From positions 1-32,309 of the forward strand of contig JAFAXZ010000257.1 of assembly GCA_019240665.1 (NCBI GenBank): a DNA stretch of 32,309 nt, in the 5' to 3' direction. This stretch comes from Pseudonocardiales bacterium (GTDB taxonomy: Bacteria; Actinomycetota; Actinomycetes; Mycobacteriales; Pseudonocardiaceae). Shown here piece after piece: positions 1-9,524 of the stretch. The position numbers were made by a program, and so were the translations under genes. The notes beneath the pieces are model-generated. The model had not been told where the DNA came from and searched no databases. It saw only the letters and a list, made by a program, of their open reading frames with translations. Numbering within the stretch: the stretch's first letter is position 1; each line of letters starts with the position of its first letter.

Positions 1-1
1 T

Positions 2-637
2 GGCGGTGATCCGGACGGCAACCCGACGCTGTACGACGCGATCCAGAAAGCCCGCAAGACCTCGGTGCCGACCGACAACATCGAGCGGGCCATCAAGCGT
101 GGCTCTGGCGCCGATGCCGGCGGCGCCGACTACCAGACGATCATGTACGAGGGGTACGGGCCTGGCGGGGTGGCCTTGCTCATCGAGTGCCTCACCGACA
201 ACCGCAACCGGGCGGCCTCCGAGGTCCGCACCGCGATGACCCGCAACGGTGGCGCGATGGCTGATCCCGGGTCGGTGTCGTTCCTGTTCCACCGCAAGGG
301 CCTGGTGATCGTGCCGCTGCAGCGGGGCATCTCCGAGGACGACGTGCTGGCTGCGGTGCTCGACGCCGGTGCCGAGGAGGTCAACGACCTGGGTGACTCT
401 TTCGAGGTGATCTCCGAGGCGACCGACCTCATCGCGGTACGCACCGCATTGCAGCATGCCGGCATCGACTACGACTCCGCCGACGCGAGCTTCCTGCCCT
501 CGGCGAGTACGGCGCTGGACGTCGAGGGCGCCCGCAAGGTGTTCAAGCTGATCGATGCCTTAGAGGACTGCGACGACGTGCAGAACGTCTATGCCAACTT
601 CGACGTCCCCGACGACGTGTTGGCTGTATTGGCCTAG
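2..637 (+). CDS. yebC: YebC/PmpR family transcriptional regulator, 5' truncated by window edge
   Basis: Frame 2 is open from the window start: [36 protein letters not shown]...; the C-terminus is YebC-like and it lies just upstream of ruvC. Confidence 0.93.
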   Translation, partial: GGDPDGNPTLYDAIQKARKTSVPTDNIERAIKRGSGADAGGADYQTIMYEGYGPGGVALLIECLTDNRNRAASEVRTAMTRNGGAMADPGSVSFLFHRKGLVIVPLQRGISEDDVLAAVLDAGAEEVNDLGDSFEVISEATDLIAVRTALQHAGIDYDSADASFLPSASTALDVEGARKVFKLIDALEDCDDVQNVYANFDVPDDVLAVLA

Positions 638-750
638 GTGCGCTATTGGCCTAGGTGCGCTGACCCACGACCGACCGGCGTGTCGCTGTCCGGGACGCTG
701 CAGCAGCGGTTACGCTTCGAACGGGTGTTCGCTCATGATGGGGAGGTCTG

Positions 751-1326
751 GTGCGGGTACTGGGGGTGGATCCCGGGCTCACCCGCTGCGGACTCGGCGT
801 GGTCGACGGCGGCGCCGGGCGGGCAGTCAGCTGTGTGGCCGTCGACGTCGTGCGTACCTCACCCGAGATGGACCTCGGCGCGCGGCTGATCGCGGTGGTC
901 GATGTCCTGGAGCGTTGGGTGGTCGAGCACCGTCCCGACGTGGTCGCGGTGGAACGGGTGTTTAGCCAGCACAATGTGCGCACTGCGATGGGCACCGCGC
1001 AGGTCGGCGGAGTCGTGGCACTGATCGCGGCCCGCCGCGGGCTGATGGTCGCCTTCCACACCCCCAGCGAGGTCAAAGCCGCTGTCACCGGGTCTGGCCG
1101 GGCCGGTAAGGAACAGGTCACCACCATGATCACTCGACTGCTTGCGCTGCCCGCCAAGCCGCGACCGGCGGACGCAGCCGACGCGCTGGCGCTGGCGGTC
1201 TGCCACCTCTGGCGGGCCCCGATGACGGAATGTCTGGCGCAGGCACGGGCCCGTTCGGCGCAGCTCGCTCGGGCCCACCGGGCGAGACTGGCCGCCGCGG
1301 CTCGCCAGACAGGAGTGGGGCGGTGA
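751..1326 (+). CDS. ruvC: Holliday junction endodeoxyribonuclease RuvC
   Basis: GTG start, [22 protein letters not shown]-terminus, [13 protein letters not shown]-terminal motif; followed by ruvA and ruvB. Confidence 0.97.
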   Translation: MRVLGVDPGLTRCGLGVVDGGAGRAVSCVAVDVVRTSPEMDLGARLIAVVDVLERWVVEHRPDVVAVERVFSQHNVRTAMGTAQVGGVVALIAARRGLMVAFHTPSEVKAAVTGSGRAGKEQVTTMITRLLALPAKPRPADAADALALAVCHLWRAPMTECLAQARARSAQLARAHRARLAAAARQTGVGR

Positions 1327-1934
1327 TCTCCTCGGTGCGTGGACCGGTGCTCTCCGTCGAGTTGGATCACGCCGTGGTCGAGGTTGGTGGCGTCGGGTTG
1401 GCAGTGCACGCCGTTCCCGCCACCCTGGCCAGCTTGCGGCGTGGCGAACAGACCCGGCTCGCCACGTCGCTGGTGGTGCGCGAGGACTCGCTGACGTTGT
1501 ATGGCTTCGCCGATGCTGCGGCGCGGGAGTTGTTCGTGCTGCTGCAGACCGTCTCCGGGGTGGGACCGCGGCTTGCCCTGGCGATGCTCGCCGTTCTCGA
1601 GCCGGACACGCTGCGCACGGCGCTCGCCGAGGGCGATCTCACTGTGCTCACCCGGGTACCGGGTATCGGACGCAAGGGTGCGGAACGGCTGGTCGTGGAG
1701 TTGCGGGACAAGGTCGGGGCGCTCGTCCCCGCTGCATCGGGGCCGGTTACTCGCGGCGGTGGCGCGGTGCGGATCCAGGTGACCGAGGCACTGGTCGGGC
1801 TCGGGTTCGCGGCCCGGCAGGCCGAGCAGGCCGTGGATGCGGTGCTGGCCGAAGCCGATCCTGAGTCGGCGCGTACCTTGGATACCGCGTCAGTGCTGCG
1901 CAGTACACTGACGCGGCTGGGGCGAAACCGGTGA
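1323..1934 (+). CDS. ruvA: Holliday junction DNA helicase subunit RuvA
   Basis: GTGA overlap with the ruvC stop; [26 protein letters not shown]; HhH motifs [13 protein letters not shown] and [16 protein letters not shown]. The ORF track start at 1230 is too long. Confidence 0.96.
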   Translation: MISSVRGPVLSVELDHAVVEVGGVGLAVHAVPATLASLRRGEQTRLATSLVVREDSLTLYGFADAAARELFVLLQTVSGVGPRLALAMLAVLEPDTLRTALAEGDLTVLTRVPGIGRKGAERLVVELRDKVGALVPAASGPVTRGGGAVRIQVTEALVGLGFAARQAEQAVDAVLAEADPESARTLDTASVLRSTLTRLGRNR

Positions 1935-2971
1935 CCACCCAGCGACCGGTTTCGGCCGTGGTGGACCCGGCGGACGTCGAGTTGGAGACCACCCTGCGGC
2001 CACGCCGGCTGCCTGAGTTCATCGGGCAGGCCCGGGTGCGCGAGCAACTGGAACTGGTATTGGAGGGCGCCCGGCGGCGCGGCGTCCCACCGGACCACGT
2101 GCTGCTGTCCGGGCCGCCGGGGTTGGGCAAGACGAGCCTCGCGATGATCATTGCTGTGGAGCTGGGCAGTGCGATCCGGGTGACGTCGGGACCGGCGTTG
2201 GAGCGTGCCGGAGACCTCGCCGCGATGCTGTCCAACCTCGTCGAGGGTGACGTGTTGTTCATCGACGAGATCCACCGGGTGGCTCGGCCCGCCGAGGAGA
2301 TGCTCTACCTCGCGATGGAAGATTTCCGCGTCGACGTGGTGGTCGGCAAGGGTCCCGGGGCCACCTCCATCCCGCTGCAGATCGCCCCGTTCACGCTGGT
2401 CGGGGCCACCACGCGATCCGGTGCGTTGACCAGCCCACTGCGTGACCGGTTCGGGTTCACCGCGCACATGGAGTTCTACGAGCCGCACGAGCTCGAGCTG
2501 GTGCTGCACCGCTCGGCTGGCATCCTCGGCGTAGACCTGCGCCCTGATGGTGCCGCCGAGATCGCCGGCCGTTCCCGGGGCACGCCTCGGATCGCCAATC
2601 GCCTCCTGCGCCGGGTTCGTGACTACGCCGAGGTCCGAGCCGACGGCGCTATCACCCTCGAAGTGGCCCACGCCGGCCTGGCCGTCTATGACGTCGACGA
2701 GCTTGGTTTGGACCGGCTGGACCGCGCCGTTCTCACCGCGCTGGTGCGCACCTTCGGCGGTGGGCCGGTCGGAGTGTCCACCGTTGCTGTCGCCGTCGGC
2801 GAGGAGCCGGCCACCGTCGAGGAGGTGTGCGAACCTTTCCTGGTCCGGGCTGGCATGCTCGCCCGCACCCCGCGCGGCCGAGTGGCCACCGCAGCCGCGT
2901 GGCGGCACCTGCGGCTAAAGCCGCCCGCCGATGCTCTCGCAGACTCCACACCCACACTGTTCGAGGCGTGA
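1931..2971 (+). CDS. ruvB: Holliday junction DNA helicase RuvB
   Basis: [19 protein letters not shown], Walker [12 protein letters not shown], Walker [31 protein letters not shown] overlap with ruvA. Confidence 0.98.
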   Translation: MTTQRPVSAVVDPADVELETTLRPRRLPEFIGQARVREQLELVLEGARRRGVPPDHVLLSGPPGLGKTSLAMIIAVELGSAIRVTSGPALERAGDLAAMLSNLVEGDVLFIDEIHRVARPAEEMLYLAMEDFRVDVVVGKGPGATSIPLQIAPFTLVGATTRSGALTSPLRDRFGFTAHMEFYEPHELELVLHRSAGILGVDLRPDGAAEIAGRSRGTPRIANRLLRRVRDYAEVRADGAITLEVAHAGLAVYDVDELGLDRLDRAVLTALVRTFGGGPVGVSTVAVAVGEEPATVEEVCEPFLVRAGMLARTPRGRVATAAAWRHLRLKPPADALADSTPTLFEA

Positions 2972-2979
2972 GACCTGCC

Positions 2980-3777
2980 TCAGAGCCCGCCTAACCAAAG
3001 TCCGACACCGACGATGAGAACTCCTCCGAAAACGACCTGAATGAGGGAGCAGCGAAGCGAGACCTCCAGGTAGCGCTTGCGGATGAGCGCGATCATCGTG
3101 AGTTCGATGGCGACCACGATGGCCGCGAACACCAGTGCGATCGCCCGGTCGGAGATCAAGAACGGTAAGGCATGAAAGATGCCACCCACGGTAGTCATCA
3201 CCCCGGTGATCGAGCCGCGGGTGATGGCCGGCCCTCGGCCGGTCTGGCCGCCGTCATCAGACAGCGCTTCGGACAGACCCATGCTGATGCCGGCTCCCAG
3301 CGCAGTAGCCAGCCCGACCAGCAGCGCAGCGCGCGAACTTGACAGCAAGGCCACGGCGAAGATGGGCGCAAGTGTCGACAGCGTCCCGTCGATGAGCCCT
3401 ACCAGACCCGGCTGAACGTACCGGAGGACAAAGGCTCGCTCGTCCGCTTCGATGCGGCGGAGCAGGATGTTCGTCAAGCTGGCGCCCAGCTGCACCGCTG
3501 AGCTGGTGGCAGCCATCGAGGGGGCCTCCGTGACCGTTGCCCCGGCGGACGCGAACGTCATACCGGTAGTGACGGCACCACCGGGGATCAGGGTCTGGGG
3601 GCCCAAGGTGCGGGTGTTCAGAGTGTGGGCGCTCGGCCTGCAGCGAGGCCTGGAATGCGGCCTGGAATGCGGCCTGGGGTAGCGGTGCGACGGCAACGCG
3701 TCCGTCCTTTCTTCGGCGGCTTGGGACTCGGCAGCCTGGTACAGGGGCTGAGCGGCAATCCACTGCGGCAGTTCCAT
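2980..3777 (-). CDS. VIT1/CCC1-family (MbfA-type) iron/manganese transporter membrane protein; start uncertain
   Basis: RAFVLRYVQPGLVGLIDGTLSTLAPIFAVALL...GAGISMGLSEALSDDGGQTGRG...ITGVMTTVGGIFHALPFLI resembles the VIT1 domain of MbfA-like proteins. The N-terminus is Arg/Pro-rich low complexity. Confidence 0.8.
   Translation of the reverse strand: MELPQWIAAQPLYQAAESQAAEERTDALPSHRYPRPHSRPHSRPRCRPSAHTLNTRTLGPQTLIPGGAVTTGMTFASAGATVTEAPSMAATSSAVQLGASLTNILLRRIEADERAFVLRYVQPGLVGLIDGTLSTLAPIFAVALLSSSRAALLVGLATALGAGISMGLSEALSDDGGQTGRGPAITRGSITGVMTTVGGIFHALPFLISDRAIALVFAAIVVAIELTMIALIRKRYLEVSLRCSLIQVVFGGVLIVGVGLWLGGL
3647..3682. repeat. 12-bp tandem repeat (ggcctggaatgc, about 3 units, last unit diverged)
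   Basis: Read directly: ggcctggaatgc ggcctggaatgc ggcctggggtag, within the N-terminal part of the transporter ORF (antisense: RPHSRPHSRP). Confidence 0.85.
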
Positions 3778-3820
3778 GGGGACCGCTGGCGGAACCCTAG
3801 GGAATCGATCTTTGTCTCTT

Positions 3821-3844
3821 CGAAACCTGAGAGCCTTGGTTTCG
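3821..3844. promoter_or_regulatory. Inverted repeat CGAAACC-N10-GGTTTCG upstream of the VIT1/MbfA-like gene; possible operator
   Basis: Perfect 7-bp arms read directly, 44 bp upstream of the annotated start of the minus-strand gene. Confidence 0.35.
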
Positions 3845-4062
3845 CCGCAGCGCCCACAGGTCCGCGTCGGACGACGAAGGACGTTTTGGTTACTCTGATC
3901 GGCGGTAGCTGCTGAGCCATGTGGACGATGCCGTGTTCAGGGTGTCGCTCGGCAGCGACAATGCGCGACGGATCGCCTCCGGAAATCCCTCGACGCCCCA
4001 GATCCGCTTGCAGTGCGAACTGGCACACTCGGTACCGGAACGCTGACGGTGATCGGAGAACC

Positions 4063-4413
4063 ATGGCCCCCCAGTTCCTGCCGCTGCTGCTCATTGCCGT
4101 GCTCGCGCTACTCTTGATCATGAGCTCCCGCCGGCAGAAGCGGGCGATAGCTGACGCGCAACGGCTGCAGAACTCGCTGACCAACGGCGACCGGGTGGTG
4201 ACCACCTCCGGCCTGCACGGAACCGTCGTGGACAGCACGGAGGAGACGACGGTCGACCTGGAGATCGCTCCGGGAGTACGCACCAGGTGGTTGCGTGCTG
4301 CGATCCGAGAAAAGATCACTACAGAGGACGAGGACAGTATTGACGAGTCGGCCGCGGCCAGCGCGCCGCTGACCGCCCCCATCGACGATAGCGCTCGCGC
4401 TGACAACTCCTGA
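4063..4413 (+). CDS. yajC: Preprotein translocase subunit YajC
   Basis: MAPQFLPLLLIAVLALLLIMSSRRQKRAIADAQRLQNSLTNGDRVVTTSGLHGTVV; RBS-like GGAGAA before ATG 4063; adjacent to secD. The 3919 start is upstream overcall. Confidence 0.94.
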   Translation: MAPQFLPLLLIAVLALLLIMSSRRQKRAIADAQRLQNSLTNGDRVVTTSGLHGTVVDSTEETTVDLEIAPGVRTRWLRAAIREKITTEDEDSIDESAAASAPLTAPIDDSARADNS

Positions 4414-4554
4414 CTGACTTGATGCGAGGCGGTACGCTCGCGCATCCGGTCCCGTTGCCCGTGTCGATCGCGGCGCTGGCACAGTGGAGACTGCGGCCGG
4501 TCGCCGGTGCTGGCGCCCGACGTAGTGAGTTGTGAACGAGGAGAACCACCCACC

Positions 4555-6309
4555 GTGGCACCACCGGCCGGGCGCTTCCGCCCCTGGCGCAATCTGGCGA
4601 TCTTTGCTGGGATCGTTGCCGTCCTCTACTCGCTGGTCTTCTTCACCGGCGGTGGGGATCCCACCCCGAAGCTGGGCATCGACCTGAAAGGCGGCACCCG
4701 GGTGACTCTCACCGCCCGGACCGTCGACGGCCGGCCACCATCGCGGGAGTCCCTCGACCAGGCGCGGCAGATCATCGAGCAACGGGTCAACGGTATCGGC
4801 GTGAGCGGTGCCGAGGTCATGCTCGACGGGGTCAACTTGATCATTACGGTGCCGGGTGAGAATGGCGAAGAGGCTCGCACCCTCGGGCAGACCGCCAAGC
4901 TGTATTTCCGGACGGTCATCTCCGAGGAGCCAGCCCGGGCACCCGCGTCGGTTCCCGGCGGTCAGCCTCGGGGCGGTAATGCGCCAGCCGCCCCCCCGGC
5001 GTCCCAGCAACCGCCTGCTTCCGGTGCTGCACCGAGGCCCGTCCCGCCGCAACCCGTCCAGCCGCAGCAGCTCCAGCCGCCACCGTCGGGTCAGCCGACT
5101 CCACCTCCGGCGCCCACTCCACCGCCGACGCCCGCGGCACCTCCCCCCAGCGCACCGCCGCCGGTCGGCAACGCTCCGGCAGAGTCGGCCGACCCCCAGG
5201 CCGCCGAGCAGATCCGGCAGGCCCGGGCGCGGCTGCAGAGTCAGGACCCGGCGGTGCAGCAGCAGGCGCTGGCCGCACTGAACTGTGCGGCTTCTAACCC
5301 CTTGCGCGGCAACGACGACCCGAACCTGCCGCTGATCACCTGCGACCAGCACCACACTGCCAAGTACCTGCTCGGGCCCGCATTCCTGTCCGGTGAGCAG
5401 ATCTCCAGTGCATCGGCCGGCCCGAACCAGGAGGGCACCGGCTATGAGGTACGGCTGAGGTTCAAACGCCAGGGTGAAGACATCTGGGCGAAGTACACCG
5501 CGAACAACATCGGCAAGCAGTCCGCATTTGCCCTGGACGGCGAGGTGGTGTCGGCACCGCAGATCATCGCCGCGATCCCACCGGGCCAACCGACCAGCAT
5601 CACCGGCAGTTTCACCCAGGCCGAAGCCCAGAACCTGGCCAATGTGCTCAAGTACGGTTCGCTACCGCTGTCCTTCCAGTCCTCGGAGTCCGAGACGGTG
5701 TCAGCCACCCTGGGGCTGGCCTCGTTGCGCGCGGGACTGCTTGCCGGGGCACTCGGGCTGGCCGTGGTGTTCGTCTACTGCTTGTTCTATTACCGGGCGC
5801 TCGGAGTACTGACGATCTTGTCTCTGGCGTTGTCTGGGCTGATCGTCTATGCCGTGCTGGTGCTGCTCGGTCGGTGGATCGGCTTCACCCTGGACCTGGC
5901 CGGTGTTGCTGGCTTCATCGTCGCGATCGGCATCACCGCCGACTCTTTTGTGATCTTCTTCGAGCGTCTCAAGGATGAGGTGCGGGACGGCCGGACCTTC
6001 CGCTCCGCGGTGCCCAGGGCCTGGGTCCGAGCCCGCCGCACCATCCTGTCGGCGGATGCCGTGAGCTTTCTGGCCGCTGCGGTGCTCTACGTTCTGGCGG
6101 TAGGGCAGGTGAAGGGTTTCGCCTTCACCCTCGGCATGTCCACGGTGCTGGACCTGGTGGTGGTCTTCTTGGCCACGCACCCACTGGTGGCGATGGCGTC
6201 GCAGTCCCGGCTGTTGTCCCAGCCGGGACTGTCCGGGCTCGGGGCCGCGCAGCGAGCTGGAGCCGAAAGCCGATCGGAGCTGGTCACCGCGGCGGGGAAG
6301 GGGACCTGA
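4555..6309 (+). CDS. secD: Protein translocase subunit SecD
   Basis: LGIDLKGGTRVTL; QQRVNGIGVSGAEV; TSITGSFTQAEAQNLANVLKYGSLPLSF; IGITADSFVIFFERLKDEVRDG. RBS GAGGAG precedes GTG 4555. Pro/Gln/Ala-rich insert about 4930-5190. Confidence 0.96.
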   Translation: MAPPAGRFRPWRNLAIFAGIVAVLYSLVFFTGGGDPTPKLGIDLKGGTRVTLTARTVDGRPPSRESLDQARQIIEQRVNGIGVSGAEVMLDGVNLIITVPGENGEEARTLGQTAKLYFRTVISEEPARAPASVPGGQPRGGNAPAAPPASQQPPASGAAPRPVPPQPVQPQQLQPPPSGQPTPPPAPTPPPTPAAPPPSAPPPVGNAPAESADPQAAEQIRQARARLQSQDPAVQQQALAALNCAASNPLRGNDDPNLPLITCDQHHTAKYLLGPAFLSGEQISSASAGPNQEGTGYEVRLRFKRQGEDIWAKYTANNIGKQSAFALDGEVVSAPQIIAAIPPGQPTSITGSFTQAEAQNLANVLKYGSLPLSFQSSESETVSATLGLASLRAGLLAGALGLAVVFVYCLFYYRALGVLTILSLALSGLIVYAVLVLLGRWIGFTLDLAGVAGFIVAIGITADSFVIFFERLKDEVRDGRTFRSAVPRAWVRARRTILSADAVSFLAAAVLYVLAVGQVKGFAFTLGMSTVLDLVVVFLATHPLVAMASQSRLLSQPGLSGLGAAQRAGAESRSELVTAAGKGT

Positions 6310-6310
6310 G

Positions 6311-7525
6311 ATGGCGGGCACGCTGGGGCGCCTCTACAGCGGGACTGGTGCCTTCGACGTTGTCGGGCGGCGGCGGATCTGGTACTCGTTATCCGGCCTG
6401 CTCGTCGTGGTCTGTCTCGCGTCAATCCTGCTGCGCGGATTCAATCTCGGCATCGACTTTGAGGGCGGCACCCGGGTACAGCTTCCGGCGCAAGGGGCGG
6501 CCGGACCGATCACCACCCAGCAGGCCGAGCGCGTCTTCACTGACACGGTGGGCCAGCCTCCCGAGTCGGTGCAGACCGTTGGTACCGGTTCCGCGGCGAG
6601 CATCCTGATCCGTTCCGCGACGCTGGACACTCGCACGTCATTTGTTCTGAAAAAGGCGCTGTACGAGCAGCTGCGCCCGCTCGGCACAGCCGGGCGGCCC
6701 AGCGAACAGGCGATTAGCGATAGCGCGGTGAGCGCAACGTGGGGCGGCGAGATCAGCCGGCAGGCGCTAATCGCGCTGCTGGTGTTCCTCGGCCTGGTGA
6801 GCGTGTTCCTCGGGGTGTATTTCGAGCCTCGGATGGCGTTGGCAGCGCTGATAGCGCTAGTGCACGACGTGCTGGTGACCGCGGGGATTTACTCGCTGAT
6901 CGGCTTTGAGGTGACGCCGGCGTCGGTTATTGGTTTGCTCACCATCCTCGGGTTCTCGCTGTATGACACCGTCGTCGTGTTCGACAAGGTTCAGGAGAAC
7001 ACTCGTGGACTGCTCGGGCTGACCCGACGAACCTATGCCGAGGCCGCCAACCTCGCGGTCAACCAGACTCTGATGCGTTCGATTAACACCTCCTTGATCG
7101 CTGTGCTGCCGGTGGTCGGCCTGCTGGTGGTCGGCGTCGGTCTGCTGGGCGTCGGAACTCTTAAGGACCTCGCTCTGGTGCAGATGATCGGCATCATGGC
7201 AGGGGCGATGTCCTCAATCTTCCTGGCGACCCCTTTGATGGTCGACCTCACCATGCGCAGGCCGGCCTACCAGCAACAAGCTGAGCGGGTAGCTCAGCGC
7301 CGGGAGAAGTTGGCCCGCAAGACCGCCGCGACCTCTGAGCGCGAGGGCGAAACTCTCCGAGAGGGTCCCCGCGGCGACCCCACAACCCCAGCCGGGGATG
7401 CACTGGCCTCCGCTGGGATGCCTACCAAGGTCGGCAAAACCGCATCCGCGGGACGGCGGCGCGGGCATTCTGCAGGCAAGAGCAGCAGACCATCCGGTAA
7501 GGCCGGCAGATCCTCGGGTCGCTAA
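6311..7525 (+). CDS. secF: Protein translocase subunit SecF
   Basis: NLGIDFEGGTRVQLPA; ILGFSLYDTVVVFDKVQENTRGL; NQTLMRSINTSL; immediately downstream of secD. Confidence 0.96.
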   Translation: MAGTLGRLYSGTGAFDVVGRRRIWYSLSGLLVVVCLASILLRGFNLGIDFEGGTRVQLPAQGAAGPITTQQAERVFTDTVGQPPESVQTVGTGSAASILIRSATLDTRTSFVLKKALYEQLRPLGTAGRPSEQAISDSAVSATWGGEISRQALIALLVFLGLVSVFLGVYFEPRMALAALIALVHDVLVTAGIYSLIGFEVTPASVIGLLTILGFSLYDTVVVFDKVQENTRGLLGLTRRTYAEAANLAVNQTLMRSINTSLIAVLPVVGLLVVGVGLLGVGTLKDLALVQMIGIMAGAMSSIFLATPLMVDLTMRRPAYQQQAERVAQRREKLARKTAATSEREGETLREGPRGDPTTPAGDALASAGMPTKVGKTASAGRRRGHSAGKSSRPSGKAGRSSGR

Positions 7526-7756
7526 CGGGCGAGGCGTCTCAACTACGCTGAGTGATAGTGGAATTGCACAGAGTAATATTATTGCTCGATGAGTGGCCGC
7601 CGGTTTCCCCTCTCCATCACCTATGTGGTGCGTTGTCGCTCTAGGTCTTGCCTCCAGGCCCGTTTAGTAGCACGCTCTGTAGTCAGGCGCCGGATGTCGC
7701 TCCGGGGAGTGAGGGGTACGGGGTGGCACCATGAGGGCGACCAGGGAGGATCGGGG

Positions 7757-9514
7757 ATGGTGGGGTGGCCCGTACCGGGTGTGGTGCATCTCCGGGAGGT
7801 GCGTGAGGACCCGGTGGGCCAGCGGGTCCTCGCCCGCCACCGCATCACCCGGAAGTCTCTTGCGATCACGTACCTGTCCCCCGGATTGCTTGCCGACAGT
7901 GAGTTTCGCATCCGGTTCGCGCGTGATTTTGCGCGACTGGCGCGCGTTCGGGAAGCCCGGGTTGCCCGCGTCCACCGGTACATTGAGTGTCACCATGGTG
8001 CTGCCGTCGTCAGCGATCACGTCAGCGGGACTTCGCTGCGCGCCCTGTTTGTAGCGCAGGGTGCCGTCGGCACCGAGGCCGCGTTGGTCGTGCTCAAGGA
8101 CTCACTGCGCGCGTTAGCTGCGTGTCACGAGGTAGGCTTGGCGCACGGCGACATCAAGCCGGAGGGTGTGATCCTTACCCCAGCTGGCCGGGTCCGGCTC
8201 GTCGACTTCGGGCTCTGGACATCCGACGGTCGGCGGCTGCTCGCTCGGTCGACACCTTTCTACCTGGCGCCCGAACAGTGGAGTGGCCCTTCGGCTACTC
8301 CACGGGGGGACGTGTATGCCGCCACGGTCACGTTCTTCGAGTGCCTGGTCGGTGCGCCGCCGTTCTATGCCGACGATGAGGCCGAGCTCTCGGCCAAGCA
8401 CGAGCAGAGCACACTCCCTGTCGACGTGGTCCCCGAACCAGTTCGGGAGCTGGTGCTGCGCGGCCTTGCCAAGGATCCGCGCAACCGACCCGAGGCGCGG
8501 AGCCTGCTCGCTCACGTCGATGATGTGGCAGCACGTGTAGTCGGCTCTGACTGGGAACGGCGCGGACGACGCGAGCTGATAGCACTCCTCGCTGGCCGTT
8601 CGGCGCTGCCTGATATGTCCGCGCCGGTTCGCGGGAGCGGTGGCGCCTGCTGGCAGCACCGCAGACCAGTCCGGCTGGCTGCTGTCATGGGTGGCGCACT
8701 GGCGTTGGCCGCAGGCTTGGCCAGCCCGCCATTAGCGGTCATCTTGCCGGGCGGCAGCATCTTCGGCTCAGGTGGGAGATCGCCTGTGCTGGCGTTCCCT
8801 GAGCCTGATCGCGATGCTGTGCCGGTGCGTGTAGTCACCAACGGTCAGCTGGCGGATCGCGCCCTTACGCCTGCTGCAAAAGCCGGGGCCGCCGGGCCGC
8901 TCGCCAGGGCGCGTCCGTCAGCACGTTCGATCCCGATGTCGAATATCCAGATCGCACCATATGAGCACGCTGCTTCCGATGCGCTCCATCGGGGTTCCAC
9001 CCACCCGGGCAGCCCTGCCCAGCGCCAGTTGACATTGGGCCAGTCGGCATCGGGCCAGTCGGCATCGGGCCAGTCCACACCCGCGCCACCGGCGTGCACC
9101 CAGGAGCTGACGTCAGCGCACAAGACTTGCACGGCAGTGAACCCGGAGCAGCCGACGCCGGGTTCAGCCGGGTTGACATCAGACCCGTCGCAGGTGTCGA
9201 TACCGGTTCAGCTGCCGGCGCCGGTGGAGGTGCCGGTTCAGCTCCCGGCACCAGTCGAGGTGCCGGTCCAGGTGCTTAAGTCGATTCCGATCCGGGAAAA
9301 GACCCAGCTTGATAAGGATACTCACGCCCCAAAGGACACTCAAATCCAGGCAGATTCGCAGGGTTGGAGAAAAAAGGCACAGGCCGAGTGGCAGGATACT
9401 ACCGCGAAAACAGGCGATTCGATGAACCGGGAGCCAGAGAACTCTGGGGACTCGGGCGGTAACTCTTCAGGCACGGGGCGGAGCTCCGGGAATTCCGGCA
9501 ACACTGACCCGTAG
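7757..9514 (+). CDS. Membrane-anchored serine/threonine protein kinase-like protein, with altered catalytic motifs
   Basis: HGDIKPEGVILTPAGRVRLVDFGLW, APEQWSGPSATPRGDVYAATVTFFECLVGAPPF, LRGLAKDPRNRPE; one predicted TM (LAAVMGGALALAAGLASPPLAVI) then a low-complexity tail. Start chosen at ATG 7757 with GGGAGG upstream. Confidence 0.85.
   Translation: MVGWPVPGVVHLREVREDPVGQRVLARHRITRKSLAITYLSPGLLADSEFRIRFARDFARLARVREARVARVHRYIECHHGAAVVSDHVSGTSLRALFVAQGAVGTEAALVVLKDSLRALAACHEVGLAHGDIKPEGVILTPAGRVRLVDFGLWTSDGRRLLARSTPFYLAPEQWSGPSATPRGDVYAATVTFFECLVGAPPFYADDEAELSAKHEQSTLPVDVVPEPVRELVLRGLAKDPRNRPEARSLLAHVDDVAARVVGSDWERRGRRELIALLAGRSALPDMSAPVRGSGGACWQHRRPVRLAAVMGGALALAAGLASPPLAVILPGGSIFGSGGRSPVLAFPEPDRDAVPVRVVTNGQLADRALTPAAKAGAAGPLARARPSARSIPMSNIQIAPYEHAASDALHRGSTHPGSPAQRQLTLGQSASGQSASGQSTPAPPACTQELTSAHKTCTAVNPEQPTPGSAGLTSDPSQVSIPVQLPAPVEVPVQLPAPVEVPVQVLKSIPIREKTQLDKDTHAPKDTQIQADSQGWRKKAQAEWQDTTAKTGDSMNREPENSGDSGGNSSGTGRSSGNSGNTDP
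9022..9081. repeat. 15-bp coding tandem repeat (gggccagtcggcatc), 4 units including a diverged first and last unit
   Basis: 9037-9051 and 9052-9066 identical, flanked by diverged units; encodes LGQSASGQSASGQST. Confidence 0.9.
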
Positions 9515-9524
9515 AATACGTAGG

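Noticed and set aside
1367-2908. 513-aa minus-strand ORF antisense to ruvA/ruvB
   Set aside because: Antisense shadow ORF typical of high-GC DNA; low-complexity composition, and the plus strand encodes unmistakable RuvA and RuvB.
3625-3915. 96-aa plus-strand ORF (MGARPAARPGMRPGMRPG) over the transporter start
   Set aside because: Repetitive frame produced by the 12-bp tandem repeat on the opposite strand of a better supported gene.
4930-5190. Pro/Gln/Ala-rich segment of SecD as a novel domain
   Set aside because: Low-complexity insertions at this position are common in actinobacterial SecD; not distinctive.
4108-5589. 493-aa minus-strand ORF antisense to yajC/secD
   Set aside because: High-GC shadow frame of clear secD coding sequence; no recognisable domain.
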